A stretch of DNA of 64,000 nucleotides, taken from contig JACAXG010000094.1 in assembly GCA_018881555.1 (NCBI GenBank), positions 496,001 through 560,000 on the forward strand, read 5' to 3'. Every line of letters begins with the position of its first letter. Positions within the stretch are counted from its first letter, which is position 1. The stretch comes from Amblyornis subalaris. Lineage: Eukaryota; Chordata; Aves; Passeriformes; Ptilonorhynchidae. The position numbers and the translations under genes were made by a program. This document shows positions 12,997-24,882 of this stretch, piece by piece. Under the pieces are notes generated by a model that was not told the DNA's origin, made no database searches, and worked only from the letters and a program-made list of their open reading frames with translations.

Positions 12997-15140
12997 CACA
13001 AAGAAAAGCTTGCAAAGGCCTCTCAAGTACTTATTTAGAGTCTATATATCTACCTTCAAATAGTGATATTTTAAATTGTATCTTTCATCCTCAAGTCTGC
13101 ACAGGAGTTCATGACAAGTATATATATATCCAGATTGCCCTCAAAATATCTTCAGAAGTGTCTGGAAAGAGCTACAGCTTCTAGCCATGCCTCTGGAAAC
13201 CTCATTACAGGCCCTGACTCCATCAGGACAAGCAGGCAGAACCTCCATCATCTTGGAGAGGGTGAAGAAAGCTGGACGGTACATGGATGATGACATTCCA
13301 CACATTGCAAAATCTGTGCCTTGTGAGGATAAATGGTTTCCCCTTCCAGGACAAATCCCTTTTNCATTTGAAACTAGAATTGCTGCCATTGAATACACTG
13401 CAAATAAAAATAAAAAGCTAAACCCTGGGTACAGGGCTTCCTTAGTCCTTGACAGTGTTGGCATTTTGTGGAAAAGCAATCAAGCAGGTCATAAAATACT
13501 TTGTGCTTCAGTAGGCCATTTGTAACTGTGAAACATGGAAGGCTGTGACAGCACATGGGCATCCCCAGACACCCCTGGAAAAGACTAACCTTTGCTTCTT
13601 ATGCTTCTCTACATTTTCTGCTGGGAAAGCACCTGATGCTTGAAAAAACCACAAAGATGCAATATCATTCACTGTTCAAGTCTTTACATGCATAACTACT
13701 TCATGCTCCAGGCCCCAGGTAACATTGGCTATGGTACAGTTAAAAGTTCTCTTTGTGGTCTTTGCTATATTTGGCTGGTAGGGGCCATTAAAAGGAAAGA
13801 ATAACAGGGCTGCTAGTATTGCTCAGTTTGCCTGTTAGCTCAGCTTAACNGTTCACATTTAATGATACCTTTATTGTATAACTCTGACATACAGTGTTCA
13901 GTTNGCTAGCCTGACAGGTCACTTCTTGGACAGAAAATATACCTTTCCAAAGTCACATTCTTCCATGGATTATGATAGACTTGAATGTTTTGAGTGAATT
14001 CACAATGAAGATTGTTTTCCTTTTAGTTATCCCAAAAGAATTCCTTGTAAGTCCCCTGCACCTTAGAGCCTGCCACATATAGCAGCTGAGAAGATGGCAC
14101 CATTTCCAGTATTACATTTTTTCAGCACCAGTGGCTTCCAGGAACATTTGAAAGTCACCTGCTCCAGCTTTCTGCCAGTTCCCTTCCAGACTCAGACTGC
14201 TTCAGTTATTCCATTTTTCTCACTTTTGTACTTCTAACACTGTGTAAAAAAGACATGACACGGAGTTTTGGCAAGGATCATCAGGGCTTTTCCTCCTTGG
14301 GTCATTTCCAGGACATANTCACATGATTTTAAATGATTTGCCCCTGCTCCAGGCATGAATTGGCCACTGCAAGAGCTGTGCTCCACAGATGCTTTTGCCC
14401 CTCTCTCCTCCTTAACAGGATTTCAGGTGATGGAGCAAAGCAGACAGTCCTTAGCTGTCGTAACTGCTCCTACACGATTTCCTCTTCTGCTGCTGCCTAG
14501 AAGTGAGCAGGAAAAGCAAATGGCAAACACTTCTTTTTTGTTTGCAACAGTTGTTCTAGTCTGCAGCTGTGTTTAATTAATTACCTTGGTAAGTGAGATG
14601 GATAGAAGAGCTTTTCAAAGCTGTTGAGAAGAGAGCTGTCTGCAAGCTAATTATACTGTTACAATAATCCCATGGCATTCCTCAGACTTTTCATCCTCTG
14701 ACTGAATAACAGTTTAGCAAAATATCCAAGGATCACTTATAATTTTCAATAAACAGCAGGATACAGTGGTAAAGCAAAACAGGATCCAGCTAGGAACAAC
14801 TAAAAGTTTTTCATCTTGCTCACAGACAAATCATAAAAGATCAAATCCCAGGCAAATACAAGGAGGATTTTCAAAATGTTTCCCCTCCTTTGCCCAAAGT
14901 ATTTATTTAAGTTTGCTTTTTTGTGCTTTAGCTAGATGACATGAATTTATTTTAACAAAAATACTTAATACTTATCAGAACCACTTGTGAAAGTTCCTTG
15001 TAACTGCCAAGAGGGAAAAACAACCAGAATATCATGTAACATTTTTGCTCATTTTGAGAAGAAAAATATATATGTGAAAACTGAAATAGTAACACCACAG
15101 AGCCAAAAGAAAGATTTTTCAAGGACTTAATAGCATGGGT

Positions 15141-15160
15141 CTTTTTTTTTTTCTTTTTTT
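15141..15160 (+). repeat. Interrupted poly(T)
   Basis: A C, eleven T, a C and seven T. Simple sequence with no recognised element attached. Confidence 0.75.
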
Positions 15161-16387
15161 GCCAGAACATACTTTTTGTCAAACATCCTAGGTTACACCT
15201 GAAAAATTAGACTGGGGGGCAGAAGGGAAACATTAAGTACCTGGTGAATTGGGAGAACTGTAATAACAACATGACAAATTGGGTGGTTCTTCCATAAAAT
15301 GCTGTAAGGCAGGTTTGTTCGTCTTTGCGTGTGTAACTCCACATTGCAAATTGCTCATGCAAGAGACACAACACACGAATCACATTGTGAAAAGTAAAGA
15401 ATAAAAATGATAAAGATCTTCCCATCTGTGGCCACAGAAGTGGTTTTATTTCAATATGTTTATCTCTGCATAAGCCTCAGTGAGCTTTCAGTGCCNACAG
15501 CAGTTCTTAATACAGCTACTGATTATAAACACACTATGTCCTCAGGGGCATATTTCTCCTTCAAACACATCTGAAAAAAAAGAGTACATATGCAAGATGA
15601 GTAAAATCAGTGCCAGTCAATATCTAATGATACCCATCAGAGCCACTTCTACTGAGGGTCTTCTGTTTGCTGAGCTTCCATTCAGCCAAAAAACCGTGAT
15701 GGGAGATGACGCTTAGTTAACATCAAGCTGTATCTCAGTTTAAACACCATGATTTTTAATCTTGCTACATACACAAAAATGTTAGCTCAGCATGTTCTTT
15801 TGAGCATGACAGGTCTAAATATTAATGGAAGTGTTAATTCAGCTTTCATGTGGACAGTCCAGCTGATACTGAAGTCTCAACATACTTTTTCAATAGACAC
15901 ATATTTGCAGAGCTGAGTATGCAACAGCTACTACTTTGACAATGCGCCAGTTGCGGACACCGTAGGTAGACAGTGGAAAAATATTTCACTTTTGTGGAAT
16001 AAGCCTGTGTATGGGTAGTCAGAAAGGAGACATTAGTGTCATCGACAGACGGTCACTGCAGACACAATCAGGAGATTTCATTTGGCCGCCAACTATAGAT
16101 ACTTTTCTGCAATGGTTCAGAGCTCTACACACCTAGCAAAGACAGTATTTTTCCAAGCTAAATTTATGCCTGCCACTCTCATTTACAGCATGTCATTAAT
16201 AATCTCACCAAAAGGGAGTATCCAAACACCAAGCATCCACAAAAATATCCTTAAAGCAGCTGTTGCGTTGCAACAGCTTAAAAATCCTGTTGTTGATTTT
16301 CTCAACCCGTTGAGTGAGAGACTGAGCTTGAGAGTATTGTTTTCCCTCTCTGCCCCTCACCTTTTTTCCAAACAAACAGGGCAGTGG

Positions 16388-16408
16388 TTTTTTTTTTGGG
16401 GGGGGGGG
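16388..16408 (+). repeat. T10G11 homopolymer junction
   Basis: Ten T directly followed by eleven G, then TGG. A pure G run of this length is unusual in this AT-rich flank and prone to length error or polymorphism. Confidence 0.85.
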
Positions 16409-19400
16409 TGGTTCTCAGTTAGGATTATCAACACCTGAAGCCCTAGAGGTGTAGCTCCATCTCACCAGAATCACGTGTGCACATAGCCTGGCCCTATAGT
16501 GCACTCTGAAGGTGACTTACAGCGTCTCTTGATGGGCCCTAATGGAGGTAGCCTCTGCCTGGACAGACATGGACTTTCAGAGCTGCTTTGCATTTCTTGA
16601 TCTCTTATTGATGATGCCAAAAGGGATGGAGTATGGGGGTGGAATGTTAAGCGTGCATCAGGTGATGTCATGTTTCTTTCTCTGGTATTTCTTTTGTAAT
16701 TATATTTTCTTGGTTTATAACATGACCATATAACCCTCTCAAATGAGAAGACACCCGCAAAGTCAGAACCTGGAATTAAGTTCTTGTCATAATAACAGAA
16801 GCCTGGATCCAAGATGGGACCGGGTCTCAGNCCTCTATGGAGATGTGACCAGTTCTGTTTAGCTTGGTCAGGAAGGGAACTTGTCTCCAGCCAAGCCAAA
16901 CAGCATCAATAATTCAACTAGAACAATAAAGCTTTAGGCTTTGTGTCATCTCCTTTAATTTAGTCCCTACAGAGTTTTCATGGACCTCTGTCTTTGNAGT
17001 TCTTAGCTAGAATAAGTATGTTTAGCAAACACAGACATCCACATAACAAAAACTTTCTTCATGGCTTCTTGTTAGCAGTACTTGCTTTTTTTGTGTATGT
17101 TTGTTTTTCAGTTAGGGGTTCCATTAATCCTACTGAGCACTTGAAAGATCAGCTTCTCACTTAAAGGGGAATAAATGCCGGTCTTTTGAGTTCTACTGTC
17201 TTCCATATTCTTCTGAATATGAAATAGAAAATGTCACCACCATCAAGTGCAGAGGGTATGATCACATCATGAATGTGAGAAGCATGGCACTCAGCCACAT
17301 TTGAGGCAAAAAAATGTGTAATTTCCATTTGATATTTCCACTGCTAGTTACAGCTGAAGTCAACCAATGACTGTTTCAGACATTTTCTGCAGCATGTTGC
17401 ATGACGTGGACTCCCCAGTGCCAGTGGGAATAAAGCAAAGGAATTCAAAGGATTCCAAGATGATATCAGATAGGCTNTCTCACATGGGATTTGCACACTG
17501 AGAACATTTCACAGTGCTCTGGATAGCAACAGACCCTTGCAGTAGTGCTGCAGTAGATCAGTTACAAATAATAACACTTCCCTCCATGCACTCAAAAATC
17601 CCGAAGGTGATGGAACAATAAGGGATGATAAAAATCAAACAAAATGGAGAATGGAGAGAGGAAGGAGAGGACAGCAGACTGGCATGTTTCTATAGTCACA
17701 GATGTACAGCGTCTGGTGATCCCATAAAGATGTAGAATACATGGAGTGTATTGTATTTTCTGTCACTTCTCTAGGGAATTTCCCATTTCAGTGAAATACC
17801 TTAATGCTGGAAACATTTCTCCCTGGAAAACTTTGTGCAAATCGTTCTGTGCCTCTGGCTCACAGTGGTGAACGAACAAGATAAGGGGGAATCGGGAGGT
17901 AATACATGGTCTCCCTCCCACCTGGCCTTGAGATAACTCCTTCAGAAGATAAAACTGTGAAGTGACCGCTGAAATGGACAACACAGCAAATATAAAGGCA
18001 GAAAATGTATTTCCCTAACAGCTCCACCACTGCTAATCGCACGTGACATTTATAAATGAACTGTATATAATACAGAAAGGCTTTGTTGATTTGATATGTA
18101 GCAGGGGGATTTCGGTTTTTCTATCTCACCGACATAGTTTATGGACCACTCGGCTTTCCATTACTGATTGCACAGCACTCCCGGTGCTGCAATGAAGTGC
18201 TTACATGGTAAGTTGATATTCAGGCAACGTTTGTAGTATAATTTAGCTTTCTTTTGGCAAAAATATCAGATGGAAAGCACAATAGGTTTCATCAGCATGT
18301 GACCAGTTAGCCTGCCACAGCTTGGGGCCTGCCAGCTGATGGTCGCTGTCCTGTGTTACGCAGGAGGACACTCACCACATGGAGGATCTGCCATGCCTTG
18401 GTGGTAATCACCTCTACAATAGGACTATGTTATTTTGATATGTGTGCTGTTGTTTAAACTCCTCTGTACTTGTATCAGAGAAGATCAATTGCAGAAAAAT
18501 TGAAACTTGGGGCAACTACAGTGTAGAATTTATATTAATCTTAGATAATTGAAGTTATTTTAAAAGGCAGTCACCCTAAATTTCATATCTTATGAACAGC
18601 AATGATTTAATGTGAAGAAAGCACAATGTATTCTAATAAAATTTTATTTGGAAATGAAACTTAGATTCTAGTGGGATTTCGTAGATTGTACACATTTCAG
18701 AACTTGAATCATACATTTTTGAGCTGGAACTGAACAATGAAAAATCCTACAGTGCTATTAGGTAATTTTCTGTTTAATTTTGGCCAAAAAAACACTGCTT
18801 TTTGAAATGCATTCCCAAAATCTTTGTCTAATATATTTTTTAATTACTCACATGATGGAACTTCTGGCATTCTTCTTTAGACAATATTCCCAAATCTAAT
18901 CAACCAATTAGTATCTTTTTCCTCGTATTTGAATGAAATTGGCTGCCCTTAAATATTTTCTTTGAAATTCCAAGTCAGTTCAAGATTTATATATATTGTA
19001 GTAACAAGACAAAAAACTATTCCTAGTAATGATTGTTATATGCGTAGTTTGTTGCAGTAGAAGTATCCTCTGTTCAAAAAAATCTGGTCCAAACATGAGA
19101 TGTGCCCTGATGGACAGCGGAAGCCTTGCAGCATGGCGGCTGTCAAGGAGATTGGCATCTTGTCAAAGCCAGAGCACTTGAGGGTGAAATGAGGAACAAG
19201 CAAGAGGTCCACTAACTCAGTGAAATGTATTTGATCAGCTGTGCAAGATCTCTCTATCTCCTAACTCCTTCTAGATTCTCCTCCCCTGCAAGGTCAGGCA
19301 CTCCAAGGAGCAATTTATAAACTCACAGCTCATATTCTGGTTGCAGTTCCAGAACTGACACAAAATTAAATCAATCTTGAGTGCAGTAGATACAAAAATT

Positions 19401-22329
19401 ACCTTCCCAGTCCACTGAGCCCTTCAAGACTTCCAATAAATCTCCCAGCGGCAGCATTCCAGTGCTGGTTGCCTATCTTCCTTGACTTACAAAAAGACCT
19501 TGAAATGGAAACAGAAGGGTTTTCTTTGAAGTCATGTTTCATAGCACATAAAAGACATGCACAGAAGCAGCTGACTTAAGTGGTTTCCCCCTCTCATTTA
19601 AAGTATTTTCTGAAAAGTCTTAAATGGGACTTTTTAGTTAATCCCCAGAACTCTTAATTGCAGGGGCCACAGCACATGTGAAAGCAGGAGCTGATACTGA
19701 CAAAGACTCCTTTTAAAAAAAGATGAAGGCAAAACACTTTAAAAATATATAGGCTAGAAGAAACATTGTTAGACTTCATCTAATTGCATTCCTCTCCTAA
19801 AAATTATAGCACTCCTCCCTAAAAAATATTAAACTTAAGCAGGTACATCCACTTCATCTTAAAATTGGCACAGAGTGCAAATGAAATATATCCCTGTGTA
19901 ATTATTAAATTAAGCAAGCCATAATTATCTCTAGTAAGATTCCCTGGGCTTCAGTACAGATATGCTGAGCTTTAGAGCAATTCTTTCGCTTACACTCATG
20001 GAGCAGCAGGAATGGGTCTCGAGACTGGCTTTGGTCCTTCCAGAGCCCATTTTGCTGGTGTGTGACCTGGCACGGACTCCCTGTGCTATTACTGAGCTGA
20101 GCATGCCTGGGGAAGAAAAGGCTCGTCATGTTGGCTTGTTCCTCTTTCCCAAGAGCTCACAGAGCTTGAGGACTGGCAGGGCCACAGCCTTCATGGTCGC
20201 TGAATGGATGGGCCCGGGAAATGCCCCCACACTGAACCTTACCTGAGGATGATGTCAGTCAGGGGAGGAACAGCTCCCAGCAGAGGGAGGGTGACTGCCT
20301 CGACATGGGTGAGCATGGGGATCCAGAAAGTTGTCAGAGCCTTCATGAAGGTCACCCTATCCTTTCATAAAGGGCTGCTGTGGTTTCTTTGATGTCAGGC
20401 TTTCTGTTGCTTGAACCAGATTAAATACCACACAGAGGACATGGACACCAGCCCTGGCACCTCCCAAACTTTGGTCCTGATGCTGATGCAGGCTTTGGCC
20501 TGGGACCCACTTCTGTTTTAGGTGTAGAGCCCTCCAAACCTGTCTGTGTGCAAGTGGGCTCCAAGAGAAGCTCCCACGTGAGTGACCCATGAAGACTTCA
20601 TTTTGTTTAAGGCTGCTTAAAGTGTTTTTGGAAAATTCTGTAAGGCAGCTCAAGTGAGTGAAAATGATTTGCTTAGGATGAATGTAACCACCAGTGCATT
20701 ACTTCACATAATCTAAACAGAGTTTCAGGCACACTTCATCTATCATTCCCTGAAAGAGACAGGCTGAGTTAATGCTCTCTGACAAATATTATGTTTCTCA
20801 GGCAGCCCTGGTGCTGTCTTCCACGTTTCCTGACCTACTTTGATTAGATATATAAACAGCACGACTAAAACACAGGTTGGATTTTGCTGTTGGAAATGCA
20901 AGATAAGGATACCATAAACGCTCATCAATGCTCCAGCCCTCTCTGTAAGAGACACCCAGCACTCATGAGATTGGAGAGTCCTTCTCAGTGCTGTAAGATG
21001 AGTCACTTGGCTAATAACTATGATTTATAACAGCATTTTAATTGCTCCCTGGGCTCTCTGATGAAGACAAGAGAGGGCAGGGTGTCACACCTCCGGAGAA
21101 TGTCCTGCAGGGTGGGGGGAGAGGGAAGAGCAGGGCTGATGTCCACCGGTGAATGAGCATCACTCAGAGGGCAGCTGGAGAGGCCCAGGAGGAAAGCAAG
21201 GAAGGGATGCCAGGCAGAGCCACCTGGCTCCTGGCAGCTGGTTTGCTAATGCTGACACTCTCCTCTGATCCTAACATGAATGTCAGAGACAGGACTTGGA
21301 GTTGGTAATGAAGAGGGAAAACTCCAACTCTTCCATGTTGCTTCTGCTACAAAAAGGAGTGTATCTAGCAAACCTCTTGGTGCCACAACTCTGTAGTGGA
21401 TGTTTGAGTGGTTAAATTTGCCTTAAAAACACCCAAAGCCTCAAATGCATTTCTTCATTAGCTCTAAGTGGGCCCATAGCCACATCTCTGGGCATGTATA
21501 CAAAGAGTAATCAGAAGAAAATTGGAACATTTCTTTCTAAACATGTAAACCTCCCACATCCATCAAACTGTGATTCCCCTAAAGTCAGTCCTCACTGCTC
21601 ACTTTCCCAGAAAGAAGCATTACAGAGCAACTTGGAAGTCAGCAAACAATGTACAAGGCACACATCCTCACTATATTGCTAATCCAAAGGGCTCAGAGGT
21701 TAACTGAGAGCTGGCAGGAAGAACAAAAGAGAGTTTTCTCTATCTGCTTTCCCTGATACAATCATGCTAAAACATTGGCTGGAGCAGCAAAGGCTTAAGA
21801 CAGCACTCCAGAGAGCTGGCCTTGTGCCCTATCTGCGAATCTTCACTCATTTTTTTGAGGAGGAGAGTACAAACTGAGCAAATCCACCTTCCTCAGGCTG
21901 TCCAGAGAGGCATCTTTCAGGCTGCTAAATTGTCACTTGTTATAGCCAAGCATACAATCCCTGTATCCTGATTAACTGAAACTCAGATTTCATTTTTCAT
22001 TTTGCACAAGGAAGTAAGAGTCGAATCCTACTGTCTTGTCTATCAGATATCCAATTTACATTTCTACTGAATATTGAGAGGGGGAGAAGAGCATCCCAGG
22101 GTCAGTGGTATTGTCTTACATGAGTTATAGTAAGGGGGTCTTTTATTGCAATTGGTGAAATCTTTATATAAAGACAGCAAACTTTTTTTAATGGGAAAAA
22201 GGAGAAAAATAGCAAACACAAATTCTATTACTGCCAGGAAATAAAAAATGGCTATTGTTGTCAGCCATGGCAACAGAGAAATAATTAAATTGGTTTTAAC
22301 TGCTCCCAGAGATTGCCACACCAGCCTGG

Positions 22330-22790
22330 TTTGGGTGGGGGAGCTGGGTACAGACAGTTTAGGTTTGGCCAGGTGAGGCACAACCCCAGCAGCCAAACCT
22401 GCGATCAGGATAAATTTACAAAAGAGAGTGCAGTTTATTAAAGGTCAGTTCCTACATTTAGAAAAGACCCTGCAGTGTGCAATGGGCTGATGCAGCAGGA
22501 GTGGAAGAGACCTGACCAGTCACCAGCTCAGTGTCCACAATCAGCTGCCTGGTTACCTGGCCCTGCTGCACCTGCAGGAAGGGTAAATTGACTTCCGTGG
22601 AGCCTGCTTTAACTTTCTCTAGGTGAACATTACTGTCCAAAGCTCCCCGTGGGCAGAGCAAGGCTCTGTGATGGGTGTCATGGCCCTGTGCAGGCACAAG
22701 TGAACCTTCAGGCAACCTGGAGCCTTGGCCAGGGTCAGAAGAGCAGAGAAAGAAATTAAGGTGAATCTTGGTCTGCAAAGACAACTGAAT
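22330..22790 (-). mobile_element. Possible LTR or other GC-richer repeat, minus strand
   Basis: On the minus strand, TTTAATAAACTGCACTCTC then TTTTGTAAATTTATCCTGA then CGCAGGTTTGGCTGCTGGG looks like the poly(A)-signal and U5 part of an LTR, preceded by a GC-richer U3-like section. A 108-codon frame at 22,458-22,784 is probably chance. Borders were not found, and the family is not recognised. Confidence 0.3.
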
Positions 22791-24359
22791 TGATTAGGGA
22801 ATTAGGAGGAACAGGCTAGTGTTTTCTATTCTTCTCTCCTTCTCCACTGGGACTTGCTTTCCTTTGATCTACCGATTTTATTGACTGTGCTTGAATCATG
22901 TTCAGGTTGCTGCCTACATTGAGCCCCATCTGGAAGCTGACTTCAAGATCTCTGAATCAAAAATGGATCTTTGCTTTCAATGATCTGTGGGACTTGCTGC
23001 CATGGTCATTATAATGCTGTCACTTCTGTGCAGTTATTAGTTAGCCTAACAGCAAAATATGAGTGGGGGAATGAAGAAGAATCACGGGTGGGTTTGAGGC
23101 AGCTACACCATCCCTCCACTACCATGGCTGCAAGCAGTGCTACAAATGCTGGCACCATGTGACATTACAGAAAGAGTATCCAAAAGGCTCTGCAGCTCTG
23201 AAAGCCTCTCATGAAACATCATATGGCTTCAATTTGAGAAACACCACACATATTACAGTACTTGTAATACCTGCTACATGTGTCTTGCCAGTCGCTTCTT
23301 TGCCTTGCCTTGCTGGTTCTGATGTAGAAGGTGATCTTGAAAAATATCTTCTTATTTTTATAACAATACCACAGTAATACATATTCTTATAAATATCCTG
23401 AGGCTGTATCGCCGGAAGAGCACTGGACACTGAACCAGTGAAGGCTAATTGGCAGAAGTTCATTTTCTACAGAAGATTAGAAGATTCTAATTGATTAGGG
23501 CCCACCTGGGCCAATACTGTTTTGGGAGGTTATTTTTGTCCTGGNATATACAACTCATGCTGCAGCACATGCTGTTTGGTTTTCCTGGCTATTGGTTGTT
23601 AGGTGCACCCTGCAAATGGAGATGGGAGGTCTGGGAGATGCCCCATGCAACACTGCTTGTGTTTCACATCCCTGTGACTTCTGCTTGCACTGGATGACCT
23701 CATCTTGCTGATAGAAACTGAGAAGTAAGTATGCTAGCATGGAGGTAGTGGCAGTGAACTTGATGTATTTTGAGCAGCAAGGGACCATATACTGTACTCA
23801 TGCTTTGACAGAAGTAAAGGTTTGCTGCTTCTTCATAGTAGAATGGTCTTTGTGGGGGATTGTGTAGCACAGGGAAGAATGTTACTGGTGGTTCTCCTCT
23901 GGATGTGTTCAAACATCCCATACATGCTCTGCAATCTGGCATAATTTGCTGGAAGGTTTGCATGAACTTCTGCAGCATTCCTAAAGTTTTGTCAGGCTGG
24001 GAATGCCATACCAGCAACCACCTGTGTGTCCCCCAGCAGGAANCAGGATTGTCACCTGCAACAAGTAGGATCTTCAAGCATTTCCTAAACTCCTAGGCAA
24101 TGTGAAGGCCAAATGTTGCAGCAATGTAGGGAAGACTCACTGCAAAAACCACCTCTTATAACTAAAAAATGGAGTATCTGAAATAAACTACCCTAAGGCT
24201 ATCACTTCCTTTTGAGTAAAACAGCAGAGCAACTCCATATCCCACTCTCTTGGGGTGCAGGTAAACAGATGGACCTGGAAGACATGGGACATGGCTCAGA
24301 GCAGGTTGTCTGTGCAGGGTGATGGCTCAAGTCCCATCACAGTGGTGTGGCATTCAGGC
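22791..24359. other. Non-coding, no gene seen
   Basis: Mixed-composition DNA between a possible LTR and the longest CR1. Frames up to 125 codons on the minus strand (23,700-24,077) contain an n and have no recognisable domain. Confidence 0.5.
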
Positions 24360-24882
24360 AGCATCTGGGTTACTATGTCCAGCTCAGGGCTCCCCAGTAC
24401 TAGAAAGACAAGGAACTACTGGACAGGGTCCAGCAGAGGGTTACAAAGACGATTAGGAGGCTGGACCATCTCTCTCATGAGGATAGGCTGAGGAAGCTGG
24501 GCCTGTTTAGCCTGGAGAAGAGAAGACTGAGAGGGGATCTTACCAATGCATACAAGTATTTATCTTAATGGCATGTGTCAAGAGCATGGGGCCAGGCTCT
24601 TCAGTGGTGCCCAGGGCCAGGACAAGGGGCAAAGGGCCCAAATTAAAACACACCAAATTCTGTCTTAGCATGGGGAAAAACTTTGTTCCTCTGAGGGTGA
24701 CAGAGCACTGGAACAGGCTGTCTAGAGGCTGTGGAGTCTCCTTGTCTGGAGATATTCAACAGCTATCTGGATACGATTGTGTGTAACCTGCTCCAGGTGA
24801 ACATATTTTAGCAGGGGGATTGGGCTGGGTGATCTCCAGAGGTACCTTCCAACACCAGCCTGTTCTTCCGTGATTCTGTGAT
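24360..24882 (+). mobile_element. CR1 LINE 3' fragment (longest copy)
   Basis: About 520 bp. Recognisable blocks in order: TATGTCCAGCTCAGGGCTCC, CCAGTACTAGAAAGACAAGG, CTCATGAGGATAGGCTGAGG, AGCCTGGAGAAGAGAAGACT, GGGTGACAGAGCACTGGAAC, GGAGATATTCAACAGC, GGTGATCTCCAGAGGTACC, tail GTGATTCTGTGATG. It holds part of the CR1 3' coding and untranslated sequence, broken by substitutions. Confidence 0.94.

Larger units (their letters stand above)
12997..22329. other. Non-coding intergenic sequence
   Basis: No supported gene. Overlapping opposite-strand frames of 112 codons each (13,141-13,525) and a 142-codon minus frame (16,471-16,899) match nothing I recognise. A T10G11 junction lies at 16,388-16,408 and T-rich runs at 15,141-15,160. 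TAATTA-type sites cluster at 14,574-14,670. Sequence at about 17,980-18,260 looks complex and non-repetitive, and 20,000-21,250 is relatively GC-rich. Confidence 0.55.

Noticed and set aside
13141..13525. Two overlapping opposite-strand frames of 112 codons
   Set aside because: Same bases open on both strands, each with an n, no recognised similarity, no splice or retrocopy features. Treated as chance.
22458..22784. 108-codon minus-strand frame
   Set aside because: Falls in a probable LTR or other repeat; no retroviral protein motif is visible.
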